Source of the DNA: JBATBW01 sp049662565
GTDB taxonomy: Bacteria; Bacillota_I; Bacilli_A; Erysipelotrichales; Erysipelotrichaceae
NCBI GenBank assembly: GCA_049662565.1
Contig: JBATBW010000069.1
Span: forward strand, 1-47,829
Direction of reading: 5' to 3'
DNA length: 47,829 nt
Below are positions 1 through 7,958 of this stretch, in pieces (within the stretch, counting starts at the first letter, position 1; each line of letters begins with the position of its first letter). A program made the position numbers and the translations under genes. The notes under the pieces are model-generated. The model was not told where the DNA came from and made no database searches. It saw nothing but the letters and a program-made list of their open reading frames with translations.

Positions 1-1
1 A

Positions 2-451
2 ATTGAGAGCGAGGATAAAAGGTTTTATACCCATCCTGGATTTGATGTTATAGCGATAATTAGGGCCACTTATAATAATATAAAAGCACGTGGTTTTGTT
101 CAAGGTGGAAGTACTATTACCCAACAGTTAGCGAAGAATATGTATTTCTCTTTTGAAAAGACTTTGGAGCGAAAAGTGGGTGAGTTGTTAATGGCATTAA
201 AGATGGAAAGAGAATTAACTAAAAACGAAATTATGGAATTGTATATAAATATAATCTATTTTGGAGAAGAATGTTATGGTATCAAAGAAGCTGCTAGACA
301 TTACTATAATGTCGATGTAAATAAGCTTGATTTAAAACAAATGAAGATACTGGTGGAAACTATAAAGAGTCCTAGTGCTTTTAACCCAAATAATAAAATA
401 ACGAGTGAAGATCACTCGTTATTTGTTTTTATATATGTCACGTATTTTTGA
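2..451 (+). CDS. mtgA: Monofunctional peptidoglycan glycosyltransferase (GT51), 5' truncated
   Basis: Open from the window edge, in the frame starting at base 2. It polymerises lipid II into glycan strands at the outer face of the membrane. The GT51 motifs appear in order: EDKRFYTHPGFD with the catalytic Glu, GGSTITQQLAKN, ERKVGE, and a KNEIMELYIN segment. The frame stops soon after the GT51 domain, so there is no transpeptidase domain and a monofunctional enzyme is more likely than a class A PBP. The N-terminal membrane anchor lies outside the window. The last 18 or so codons run through a terminator hairpin, and the stop falls inside the 3' end of the convergent regulator gene. The extreme C-terminus is therefore probably non-conserved. 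The family call is firm; the symbol is less so. Confidence 0.85.
   Translation: MESEDKRFYTHPGFDVIAIIRATYNNIKARGFVQGGSTITQQLAKNMYFSFEKTLERKVGELLMALKMERELTKNEIMELYINIIYFGEECYGIKEAARHYYNVDVNKLDLKQMKILVETIKSPSAFNPNNKITSEDHSLFVFIYVTYF
397..430. terminator. Bidirectional intrinsic terminator between convergent genes
   Basis: A 12-bp perfect stem (AATAACGAGTGA / TCACTCGTTATT) with a 3-nt loop. It is followed by TGTTTTTAT on the plus strand and preceded by an A-rich stretch that gives a U-tract on the minus strand. It serves the glycosyltransferase on one side and the TrmB-like gene on the other, and it lies inside the coding end of the glycosyltransferase. Confidence 0.8.
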
Positions 452-1225
452 CATGTTTGTTCCAAATACTTCTAAGTTTTGATTATCTAAGATTTCTAGG
501 ATATTTGCGGTATAGGCATCATGGATGATATATTCTTTACTTAAGAAAACCATCGGAGTAAATTTTGTGGTAATGGCACTTGCCACACTGCTTGAATAGA
601 TTGTCGACATTAACATTTCATTATCGCTGACTATGTTTAACCATTTAGAATTATTTTCTTGAAGTTTTTCTTTTTCAAAATGGTGTTTATAGTAGCGTTT
701 TAGTGGAAGATTATATTGCTCTTCTTCACTAAAAAGGATAAGGATGTACTTGTCAATTCTATTTTCAGCTTCTTGTAATAGGGCTAGTAGTTCTTCATCA
801 ACGTCTTGTTCCCATAATTGGATTAGTAGTTCATTTTGAGCTTGATTAACTAAATATTTGGCCTTATTAATAACATTTTGGTAACCTTTGATATTTATTA
901 ATTCTTCATTTTGATATAATGGTTGATTGAAGAGAATTAAATTATGATTTATTTCCTTAAGATCATTGTGCATTTTGTTTTCTAATGATTTGATAAATTG
1001 CTCAATGGGAAGGGCAATATATGATGTTTGTTCGTCAATAATTTTATTGACTAATCCTTTCATAAAGAGGCTTTCTAAGACATTATATATTTTTGAACGG
1101 GGGACGCTTGATAGTTTGCTGACTTCGTAGCCGTTACATTTACCGTTTTGTAATAGGGTAACATAGGCTTTAGTTTCATATTCGGTAAAGTTGTATTTTT
1201 TCATTAATTGTAGTAGTTGTTCCAT
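419..1225 (-). CDS. TrmB-family transcriptional regulator
   Basis: A 268-residue protein. The N-terminal 70 residues form a winged helix-turn-helix of the TrmB type (FTEYETKAYVTLLQNGKCNGYEVSKLSSVPRSKIYNVL). A short coiled segment and a C-terminal domain of the PLD-like TrmB sensor type follow (around residues 110-265). TrmB proteins sense sugars or other small ligands and repress or activate transport and catabolic genes. ATG at 1225 has a strong ribosome binding site (AGGGGG) a few bases upstream. No transporter lies next to it; its neighbours are a convergent glycosyltransferase and divergent zinc-ribbon genes, so the target is not evident. Confidence 0.85.
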   Translation of the reverse strand: MEQLLQLMKKYNFTEYETKAYVTLLQNGKCNGYEVSKLSSVPRSKIYNVLESLFMKGLVNKIIDEQTSYIALPIEQFIKSLENKMHNDLKEINHNLILFNQPLYQNEELINIKGYQNVINKAKYLVNQAQNELLIQLWEQDVDEELLALLQEAENRIDKYILILFSEEEQYNLPLKRYYKHHFEKEKLQENNSKWLNIVSDNEMLMSTIYSSSVASAITTKFTPMVFLSKEYIIHDAYTANILEILDNQNLEVFGTNMSKIRDIYKNK

Positions 1226-1245
1226 ATAAACCCCCTAACGCTTTA

Positions 1246-1274
1246 ATTATATATGAATAACAGTAAAATAACAA
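1246..1274 (-). promoter_or_regulatory. Sigma-A promoter of the TrmB-like gene
   Basis: On the minus strand, TTGTTA and TATAAT are separated by 17 nt, with the predicted start about 15 nt upstream of the ribosome binding site. Confidence 0.65.
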
Positions 1275-1311
1275 TTATATCTAAACTCGGTATATAAATA
1301 ATGGTGTATTT

Positions 1312-1320
1312 TGTTATACA
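1312..1320 (+). promoter_or_regulatory. Possible extended -10 promoter for the zinc-ribbon gene
   Basis: TGTTATACA is an extended -10 element (TGn plus TATACA) 20 bases before the start codon. No good -35 is seen. The start ATG at 1340 has only a weak, distant GGGGT, so translation may be inefficient. Confidence 0.35.
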
Positions 1321-1339
1321 TTAATGGGGTTAAAATATA

Positions 1340-2140
1340 ATGCAATGTTTAAATTGTAAAAAAGAAATTGATGATAATGACAATTATTGTGGATATTGTG
1401 GGATTAATTTATCCGACTTTAAGAAATATTTAGATAAAGTGGGTAATAAAACTAAAAGAATGCAAGACAAGGATTATTTCCATAAGATCAAAACTTATGA
1501 AAATAATATCTTGACATTGGAGAAACGAAGAGCGAAGGCAATTAAAAAAATTGAAGAAGCTAGGTGGGTTAATATTGGAAATCGCTTTGCTTATAATATG
1601 ACAGAAGGAATAGTTAAATTTAATCAATCTGTTGTACCTTTTTCTAGTATTAAAAGTGTTAAGATTAATTGCCAAAATGCGTCACGAACAGAAATAATTG
1701 AAACTGGAACATCAAAAAAACATATTTCTTTAGGCGGTGGTGTTGTAGGTGCTGATATTTTAAGACCTTTAGGGGCAGTGATAGGTGGGGCTGCTTTAGG
1801 GAAAACGACTACAAAGGCAAAATCAACTGTAAATTCTGTTTCGACTTGCACTCATTTAGGGGTTTTGATTGATATAAATAATGATGCTTCAAAAGAAATC
1901 GTTTTATTGTTATCAACTGTTGATACATCAGATATTAAATATAGAGATGCATATTCAACTGCTTATCAGATTGCAGAGAAACTTCGTTATTTATCTTCTT
2001 TACCGGTGCCTACCCAATTTTTGAAGGTGGAGGAAGAGGAATCGGTGAAAAAATACGATATTCAAATTAAGGAAGAAATTGAAAAAATAGAAAAAGTCAA
2101 AAATGGCTCTGAATTTGATAATACAACAAATAATAAGTAG
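1340..2140 (+). CDS. Zinc-ribbon protein of unknown function
   Basis: A 266-residue protein. Four cysteines (C3, C6, C17, C20) form a typical N-terminal zinc ribbon. A basic coiled stretch follows (around residues 30-75), then a domain with a glycine-rich hydrophobic segment (around residues 129-155) that could be a short membrane-associated hairpin, and a charged C-terminal tail. I do not recognise the central domain. The gene is 16 bases upstream of a second, smaller zinc-ribbon gene, and the two are probably co-transcribed. No function can be assigned. Confidence 0.7.
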   Translation: MQCLNCKKEIDDNDNYCGYCGINLSDFKKYLDKVGNKTKRMQDKDYFHKIKTYENNILTLEKRRAKAIKKIEEARWVNIGNRFAYNMTEGIVKFNQSVVPFSSIKSVKINCQNASRTEIIETGTSKKHISLGGGVVGADILRPLGAVIGGAALGKTTTKAKSTVNSVSTCTHLGVLIDINNDASKEIVLLLSTVDTSDIKYRDAYSTAYQIAEKLRYLSSLPVPTQFLKVEEEESVKKYDIQIKEEIEKIEKVKNGSEFDNTTNNK

Positions 2141-2156
2141 GGTATGGAGATAAATT

Positions 2157-2516
2157 ATGAGAAAATGCAAAAGATGCAAAAATGAATTTAAAGATGAATA
2201 TTTATTTTGTCCAAAATGCGGAAGTTGTTATTATAATAATCAGAAGGTTACTTATTCTATTAATCATTTTAATAAAATTGGGGATATAATATTATATGTT
2301 ATTGGTTCAATATCAATAGTAGGTTTTTTTAATATAATGTTTTCGAATTTTGTTTCTGGATTTGTAGGTTTATTGTTTGCGATTAGTTTATTGCCGATTA
2401 CCTATGAGTTGCTTGAAGGTAGTATAATGAATGCATCAGACAAAACTAATAAATTAGTGAGAATATTGGTACCTATTGTTTTACTGCTAGTATTTGTATA
2501 TTTAAACTCTAAGTAA
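2157..2516 (+). CDS. Small zinc-ribbon membrane protein
   Basis: A 119-residue protein with a zinc ribbon (C4, C7, C18, C21) at the N-terminus. Two or three hydrophobic membrane segments follow (around residues 43-65, 67-85 and 100-116). GGAG precedes the ATG at suitable distance. It shares the zinc-ribbon-plus-membrane layout with the gene before it, which suggests a common membrane-linked role. The family was not recognised. Confidence 0.65.
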   Translation: MRKCKRCKNEFKDEYLFCPKCGSCYYNNQKVTYSINHFNKIGDIILYVIGSISIVGFFNIMFSNFVSGFVGLLFAISLLPITYELLEGSIMNASDKTNKLVRILVPIVLLLVFVYLNSK

Positions 2517-2532
2517 AAGTAAAAGTTGGTTT

Positions 2533-2574
2533 AGGTTAATCTATTTGTCAAAAAAATGGGTTAACCTTATTTTG
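2533..2574 (+). terminator. Weak candidate terminator after the zinc-ribbon pair
   Basis: Inverted repeat AGGTTAA / TTAACCT with a 21-nt loop, followed by TATTTT. The stem is short and the loop long, so this is tentative. Confidence 0.35.
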
Positions 2575-2591
2575 GAAATAGTTTAAAAGTT

Positions 2592-2625
2592 AAAAAAGAG
2601 ACTGTATTTTTAGCATACAGTCTCT
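2592..2625 (-). terminator. Intrinsic terminator of the lemA-DUF2207 operon
   Basis: A 10-bp perfect stem (AGAGACTGTA / TACAGTCTCT) with a 9-nt loop. On the minus strand it is followed by a run of six U. It lies 40 bases past the DUF2207 stop codon. Confidence 0.8.
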
Positions 2626-2664
2626 AAAACCATAAATTAATTTGCTAGACTATGATTATTCTTG

Positions 2665-4521
2665 TTACCAAGAACCACCGCTTGATCCACCAAAGCCGCC
2701 TCCTGAGAAGCCTCCTCCGCCTGATCCAAAGCCACCACCAACATCATTTGATGCTGTTACTGGTATTGATGTCATATCATGAGATGCATGGTATAAGGAG
2801 TTATTTAGGGCGCTAATTAGTATGTAGTTATTTATGAATGTGTTTTGTCCTTCATACCAATCAGGAGCTATTGTTTCTAAGTCTTTGAAGTGTTCATTCC
2901 ATACATCGACCATTTGAAAGGCGTAAGCGTAGGGGAGAATATCAAAGAAATAGTAAGGATTGTCTTTGACTAAGGCTTCTAAGCGATCTTTTTCGGCGTA
3001 TTCAATGAATTGTTTAAGTCCTAAAATTTCGCCTAGTCTTTTCGCTCCATTGCCACTGAATTCTAAGTATTTAGGTGCAATGAACAGCATAATTAAACAG
3101 CATAAATTGATGATAATAGTAAATGGCAAGTATTTAGTTTCGCTATATAATATTCCTAAAACGATATAAATTACAGATAATATTATTGATAATATCGCAT
3201 ACCCAGACTTATTAATTTTAGTAAGTGCATACTTTTTATCTTTGTATACTAATAGTAGCAACATTAAGACAATTAGTGGAACATTTTGAATTACGATACT
3301 GAACATACCATTAATAATCATTAAATTTTTAAAGTAATTATTCATAAAAGCATAACCAAATGATAACATTATGGCAATAATTGAAAAGAGAATTACTATA
3401 GCCTGTGATTTTTCATCATAGACTCGGTTTTCTTTTCGGTTCATATAAAATGTTAGGTTGTTGATGCATGAATTAATGTGTTGATAGAATTTATCTTTTA
3501 GAGTAATTGTGCTGACAACATCGCCTTCATAGAATAATTGCATAAATAGTTTCTTTTGGTATTCTGGTTGATCATCTAGTTCTTTGATCTTTGTGAATTG
3601 TAGACCGTCTTCGATTTCTTTTATTTTTAGATATCCATCTTTTGACCATTCTAATATTAAAGATATAATGTCATGGTTGTTGGCTTGGTTATCGATGATG
3701 AATCCACATTCGGCACTGCTTACCCCTTTTGGTGGTTGGAACATTACTGTTGTTGTTAGGATAGTCGCATTCTTTTTATGTTTTAAATATAGTAAGATAG
3801 CGATGACTAATCCTAGTCCACTGATTAGGGAAAAGATAGTGTAATAAGTGGTGTAGGTTGGATAAGTGTAATAGTTCTTATCTAATATAGCACTTAGTGT
3901 AATTGATTCATTATTTTTTAGGGTATGATCATATACTCCTTTTATCGTTTTTTGATCAACAGTGTATTTTAAATAGTTGTTGTTGTTGATGTCATTTCCG
4001 ATATAAAATGCTACTTTATCTTTGTTTATATCTTTGGGAAAATTGATTTCAAAGGTAAATTGATCTACGGTTGTGTCCCATCGATAGATTAAGTTTTGAT
4101 AAAATAATGAGTAGTCTTCAAAGTTAAGGTTGTTAGTATTAATAACATAAGAAAGTTCATATACTTCATTAGTATTGGCATAAGAATCTTTGCTTCCTAT
4201 TTTGAAACTGATGCCGTTGTTTTGTGTTTCGACATCATATTGATGATTCGATAACACTTTGGCATTAGTTATGGGGAAAGTGTAGGTCTTGTTGATGTTG
4301 TCAATGTTGACGTTATACTTTGTTGATATATTACTATATATTCCGTGTCTTTGTTGACTAAAGGTTACTGCGATTTTTTCCTTTACTAATATTTTGCCAT
4401 CTTCTTGAACATCAATTTTGATGTCATAATGATTGATGACAAAGGCTTCTTGGGCGTGAATATTAGTAATAAAGGGAATAATGAACGTTAGAACAAGTAT
4501 TAACTTAAAAAAACGTTTCAT
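2665..4521 (-). CDS. DUF2207-family membrane protein
   Basis: A 618-residue protein. It has a signal peptide (residues 1-23), an extracytoplasmic beta-rich DUF2207 domain (around 25-220), a membrane segment near 228-245, a cytoplasmic stretch, and several more membrane segments (around 375-490). The low-complexity tail is rich in Gly and Ser and ends in SSGGSW. Such GGGFSGGG tails recur in DUF2207 and TPM-domain proteins. The start codon lies 2 bases after the lemA stop, and the lemA-DUF2207 pairing is common in Gram-positive bacteria. The molecular function is not established; a cell-envelope role is inferred from topology and partner. Confidence 0.85.
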   Translation of the reverse strand: MKRFFKLILVLTFIIPFITNIHAQEAFVINHYDIKIDVQEDGKILVKEKIAVTFSQQRHGIYSNISTKYNVNIDNINKTYTFPITNAKVLSNHQYDVETQNNGISFKIGSKDSYANTNEVYELSYVINTNNLNFEDYSLFYQNLIYRWDTTVDQFTFEINFPKDINKDKVAFYIGNDINNNNYLKYTVDQKTIKGVYDHTLKNNESITLSAILDKNYYTYPTYTTYYTIFSLISGLGLVIAILLYLKHKKNATILTTTVMFQPPKGVSSAECGFIIDNQANNHDIISLILEWSKDGYLKIKEIEDGLQFTKIKELDDQPEYQKKLFMQLFYEGDVVSTITLKDKFYQHINSCINNLTFYMNRKENRVYDEKSQAIVILFSIIAIMLSFGYAFMNNYFKNLMIINGMFSIVIQNVPLIVLMLLLLVYKDKKYALTKINKSGYAILSIILSVIYIVLGILYSETKYLPFTIIINLCCLIMLFIAPKYLEFSGNGAKRLGEILGLKQFIEYAEKDRLEALVKDNPYYFFDILPYAYAFQMVDVWNEHFKDLETIAPDWYEGQNTFINNYILISALNNSLYHASHDMTSIPVTASNDVGGGFGSGGGGFSGGGFGGSSGGSW

Positions 4522-4522
4522 A

Positions 4523-5080
4523 TTAGAATTCCACTTTTACATTGTTTCTTTCTTCGGTATTAGTGATTTCGAATAAAGATTTAGTTTTAAAGCCACCAAT
4601 ATTTGCGACGATATTACTTGGAATAGATTGAATTTTAATGTTATATTCTTTTACTACACCATTATAGTATTTACGGGCATTACTGATTTCATCTTCCATA
4701 TTTTTTAATTGTGCTGATAGGTCCATAAAATTAGCATTAGCTTTTAGATCAGGATAAGCTTCTGCTAGGGCCATTAAGCGTCCTAAGGCTTTTGTTAGTT
4801 CGCCTTCGGCTTCTAATCGTTTGTCGTCACTAGGTGAACTTTGAATAGTGTTACGAGCACTAATTACACTTTCTAGTGTTTCTTTTTCGTGCTTTGCATA
4901 ACTTTTTGTTACTTCTACTAGGTTAGGGATTAAGTCAAATCTCTTTTTTAGATAGACATCCATTGTTGAAAAGGCTTCTTCGCACATTGTTCTTAAGCGA
5001 ACTAAACTGTTGTAAGTAGTTACAAACCATAAAGCTAAAATGATAACTACCGCAATAATAATTATTAACCAAATTGGCAT
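4523..5080 (-). CDS. lemA: LemA family protein
   Basis: 185 residues from the chosen start. One N-terminal membrane helix (IIIIAVVIILALWFV) is followed by the conserved LemA helical domain: NSLVRLRTMCEEAFSTMDV, KRFDLIPNLVEVTKSYAKHE and a C-terminal YNIKIQSIPSNIVANIGGF. A start 9 codons upstream (5107) is possible. The AGGAGG ribosome binding site, however, sits between the two at 8 nt from the ATG at 5080, which favours the shorter form. LemA proteins are membrane-anchored helical bundles of uncertain role. It is co-transcribed with the DUF2207 gene. Confidence 0.9.
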   Translation of the reverse strand: MPIWLIIIIAVVIILALWFVTTYNSLVRLRTMCEEAFSTMDVYLKKRFDLIPNLVEVTKSYAKHEKETLESVISARNTIQSSPSDDKRLEAEGELTKALGRLMALAEAYPDLKANANFMDLSAQLKNMEDEISNARKYYNGVVKEYNIKIQSIPSNIVANIGGFKTKSLFEITNTEERNNVKVEF

Positions 5081-5105
5081 AATATATACCTCCTTTAATA
5101 ATTTC

Positions 5106-5114
5106 ATTATACCA
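5106..5114 (-). promoter_or_regulatory. Extended -10 promoter of lemA
   Basis: On the minus strand TGGTATAAT is an extended -10 (TGn plus a perfect TATAAT). It predicts transcription start just upstream of the AGGAGG site and agrees with the 5080 start codon. Confidence 0.5.
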
Positions 5115-5180
5115 CAAAACGATAATTAAGATATCTTTATGGAGTAGTGAGATAATTGTAAATAAACACTTATTAATTAA

Positions 5181-5210
5181 TTGACAAGTAATTTGATATT
5201 GTGATAACAT
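5181..5210 (+). promoter_or_regulatory. Sigma-A promoter of the cyclodeaminase-dehydratase-racemase operon
   Basis: A consensus TTGACA at 5181-5186 and TAACAT at 5205-5210 are separated by 18 nt. The transcription start would fall near 5217, inside the palindrome described next. Confidence 0.65.
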
Positions 5211-5215
5211 TAACA

Positions 5216-5231
5216 TATAGTAGTTACTATA
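5216..5231. promoter_or_regulatory. Candidate operator palindrome at the transcription start
   Basis: TATAGTAGTTACTATA is a perfect inverted repeat (7-bp arms, 2-base centre) directly downstream of the -10 box. Its position suits a repressor that blocks transcription initiation of the catabolic operon. The TNGTA...TACNA look resembles sites of GntR-type regulators, but no such gene is in the window. Confidence 0.5.
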
Positions 5232-5255
5232 AGTAGCGACAGAAAGAGAGGACAC

Positions 5256-6212
5256 ATGTTATATATTAATAAACAAGTAATTGATGAAGTTTGTGATCAT
5301 AAAGAATTGGTGTCAATTATTGAAAAAACAATGGGGTTATATGAAACGGGTAACTTTACTCAACCAGATCGAATTACAGTAAATCGTGGTGATAAAGAAA
5401 CATATTTATATATGCCTTGTTTTACTGATGAAGTTAAAGGGACAAAAATTTTGACTTTATATGCGGATAATGCCCCTAAAGGGATTCCGACAATTCAAGG
5501 ACTTATGCTATTGAATGATCCTGAAACAGGAAAAATAAAAGCGATAATTGAGGGGTCGACATTGACTGCTTATCGTACTGGTGCTGTGGGTAGTTGTGGT
5601 ATTAAACATACTACACCAAGTGATGTTTCTAAATTGGGTATTATTGGTAGTGGAATTCAAGGATTTTATCAAAGTATTTATGCTTGTCAATTAAGAGATA
5701 TTAAAGAAATTAGTGTATTCGATATCTTTAGTGATAAAGCACAAGACTTTAAAGAAAGACTTCAAAAAGAATTGCCAAATGTTATAATAACTGTAAGAGA
5801 TAGTGTTGAAGAATTATTGGAGAATAGTGAAGTTATTATTACGGTTACTACTTCACCTAAACCAGTATTGCCTAACAATCCTGATTTATTAAGAGGTAAA
5901 CACTTTATTGGTATTGGTTCTTATAAACCAACAATGCAAGAGTTTCCACAAGCATTATTTGAGTTGTTAGATGAAGTTTATATTGATGTTGATTTTGCGA
6001 AACATGAAACAGGCGACTTAATTAATCCTTTAAGAGAAGGATGGATTAAAGAAGAGCAAGTGACAACACTAGGGAAGTGTTTGAATAAGGAGTTGAATGT
6101 TAAAAATACAACATTATATAAATCAGTAGGTATGGCATTATTTGATATTGAAGTAGGAGAATATATTTATAATCAAGCAATTAAAGCAAACAAAGGTATT
6201 TGCTTAGAATAA
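5256..6212 (+). CDS. Ornithine cyclodeaminase / mu-crystallin family protein
   Basis: 318 residues. An N-terminal dimerisation and substrate domain carries the family pattern of RTGAVGS and a Rossmann fold (LGIIGSGIQG, around residues 128-137) that binds NAD(P). Members include ornithine cyclodeaminase, alanine dehydrogenases and delta1-pyrroline-2-carboxylate reductases. The third is favoured here by the neighbouring proline racemase-family gene, but this is context only. ATG at 5256 follows GAGAGGA. It is the first gene of a four-gene operon, with the next start 11 bases after its stop. Confidence 0.88.
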   Translation: MLYINKQVIDEVCDHKELVSIIEKTMGLYETGNFTQPDRITVNRGDKETYLYMPCFTDEVKGTKILTLYADNAPKGIPTIQGLMLLNDPETGKIKAIIEGSTLTAYRTGAVGSCGIKHTTPSDVSKLGIIGSGIQGFYQSIYACQLRDIKEISVFDIFSDKAQDFKERLQKELPNVIITVRDSVEELLENSEVIITVTTSPKPVLPNNPDLLRGKHFIGIGSYKPTMQEFPQALFELLDEVYIDVDFAKHETGDLINPLREGWIKEEQVTTLGKCLNKELNVKNTTLYKSVGMALFDIEVGEYIYNQAIKANKGICLE

Positions 6213-6223
6213 GGAGAGAGAAA

Positions 6224-7915
6224 ATGAGTTTATATGGACCAGAATTTTGGAACGATGGTAAAGCTGCACACCGTCGGGTAATGATGAAAGCGGCAGGATA
6301 TGGAGATAAAGATATTAGAACTAAACCACATATTGGTGTACCTAATTCTTTCCAAGAAGGATCTCCTGGTAGTGCCCATTTAAGAGAAATCGCTCAAGCA
6401 GTAAAAGAAGGTATTTGGGCAGCTGGTGGTATTCCAGTAGAATTTGGAATTCCCGCAACTTGTGGAAATATTCCCAATGGGGTAGAAGAAATGAAATACG
6501 AACAAGTTATGAGAGACATTGTTTGTATGTCAGTTGAGGCTGTTTCTCGTGTTCATCAATTTGATGGTATTGCGATGATTGCATCTTGTGATAATATTAT
6601 TGCGGGATGTTATTTAGCAGCTTGTCGTTTAGATATTCCGGCTATGGTAGTTACTGGCGGTTGTATGTCGGCTGGTAGTCACTGTGGTAAACAGGTATTA
6701 GAAGCAGATATCGATGTATCTCGTTTTAATGGTGCCAATGATGAATTAGTTGCGGAAATGGAAGAATGTGTATGTCCTTCATTTGGGGCTTGTCCATCAA
6801 TGGGTACTGCGAATACGATGCAATTAATGGGAGAAATTTTTAACTTAGTATTACCAGGAACGGCTTCAATTCCGGCGGCTAACACTTTAAAATTGAGAAA
6901 AGCGCGTGAAGCGGGTTCTTATATGGTAGAAATGGTTAAAAAGAATTTAAAACCTTCACAATTAATTACTAAAGAAACTTTAAAAAATGCGATTATGTTT
7001 GACATGGCAATTGCGGGTTCGACTAATGCAGTATTACATATCTTATCAATGGCTTATGAATTAGGTATTGATATTTCAATGGCAGATTTTGAACATTATG
7101 CTAAAGAAATTCCGGCTATTGTTGGAGTAGTGCCTTCAGGTCCTTATACAATTGTCGATTTATATAATGCTGGTGGCGCACTTGCAGTAATGAAAATGTT
7201 AGAAAGCAAGATCTACCAAGATGTACCAACGATGATTGGAACTACTTGGGGTAAATTATTGAAAAATATTAAAATTGAAAGTAGTGATGTTGTAAGAAGT
7301 TTAGACAATCCATTATTTAATGAACCAGGATTAAAAGTATTACGTGGTAATATTTCACCAAATGGGGCAATTGTTCGTCCTACTGGTGTACCAGCAGAAA
7401 TGAAGAAATTTAGTGGTAAAGCTAAAGTATATGATAATGATACTTATGCATATCAAGATATTATTAGTGGCAAAATCGTTGCAGGTGATGTAATTGTTAT
7501 CCGTTATGAAGGGGTAAAAGGATCGCCAGGTATGAAAGAATTAATGTTATCTACTGATGCATTAGTAGGTTTAGGTTTGCATACAAGTGTGGGATTAATT
7601 ACTGATGCTCGTTTCTCAGGATTTAACCATGGGGCAATTATTGGTCATATTTCTCCAGAAGCTTATGATGGTGGGTTAATTGCTTTAATTGAAAACGGTG
7701 ATGAAATCGCAGTAGATACAATTGAAGGAACAGTTAACTTATTAGTAAGTGATGAAGAAATTGCTGTTCGTAGAGCTAAATGGGTATGTCCTCCATTAAA
7801 AGAAGAAAAAGGATGTTTAAATATCTTTGCTAAAACGGTTAGACCAGCTGAAGAAGGTGGCGCAATGCAACCTTGGGCAAGAGACGCAAAATTTAAAAAC
7901 GATTATAAACTATAG
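6224..7915 (+). CDS. IlvD/Edd-family dehydratase with a divergent active site
   Basis: 563 residues from ATG 6224, which has AAGGAGAG upstream; a TTG at 6200 is less likely. It aligns along its whole length with dihydroxy-acid dehydratase: NSFQEG near the N-terminus, SCDN (121-124), GACPSMGTANTM (188-199), GSTNAVLHI (265-273), RYEGVKGSPGM (427-437) and DARFSG (461-466). The Cys ligands C122 and C190 and the catalytic Ser465 are kept. By manual alignment, the first Fe-S cysteine is Gly49, the carbamylated lysine of CDK is Asn124, and the Mg-binding Asp of the SDG loop is missing, with Cys80 next to that position. An ordinary IlvD role in branched-chain synthesis is therefore unlikely. Its substrate is unknown. 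Confidence 0.85.
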   Translation: MSLYGPEFWNDGKAAHRRVMMKAAGYGDKDIRTKPHIGVPNSFQEGSPGSAHLREIAQAVKEGIWAAGGIPVEFGIPATCGNIPNGVEEMKYEQVMRDIVCMSVEAVSRVHQFDGIAMIASCDNIIAGCYLAACRLDIPAMVVTGGCMSAGSHCGKQVLEADIDVSRFNGANDELVAEMEECVCPSFGACPSMGTANTMQLMGEIFNLVLPGTASIPAANTLKLRKAREAGSYMVEMVKKNLKPSQLITKETLKNAIMFDMAIAGSTNAVLHILSMAYELGIDISMADFEHYAKEIPAIVGVVPSGPYTIVDLYNAGGALAVMKMLESKIYQDVPTMIGTTWGKLLKNIKIESSDVVRSLDNPLFNEPGLKVLRGNISPNGAIVRPTGVPAEMKKFSGKAKVYDNDTYAYQDIISGKIVAGDVIVIRYEGVKGSPGMKELMLSTDALVGLGLHTSVGLITDARFSGFNHGAIIGHISPEAYDGGLIALIENGDEIAVDTIEGTVNLLVSDEEIAVRRAKWVCPPLKEEKGCLNIFAKTVRPAEEGGAMQPWARDAKFKNDYKL

Positions 7916-7938
7916 AAAAAGGGTTGCCCCTTTTTCTA
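7913..7938 (+). terminator. Intercistronic hairpin after the dehydratase gene
   Basis: An 11-bp stem (TAGAAAAAGGG / CCCTTTTTCTA) with a 4-nt loop that starts at the stop codon. The U-rich part lies within the stem. It may act as a partial terminator or mRNA-end stabiliser that lowers expression of the downstream racemase and tautomerase genes. Confidence 0.55.
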
Positions 7939-7958
7939 TCTATTAAAGAGGATAGAAA

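Noticed and set aside
6200..6223. TTG start for the dehydratase
   Set aside because: It would overlap the upstream gene and precede the AAGGAGAG site; ATG 6224 has the proper spacing.
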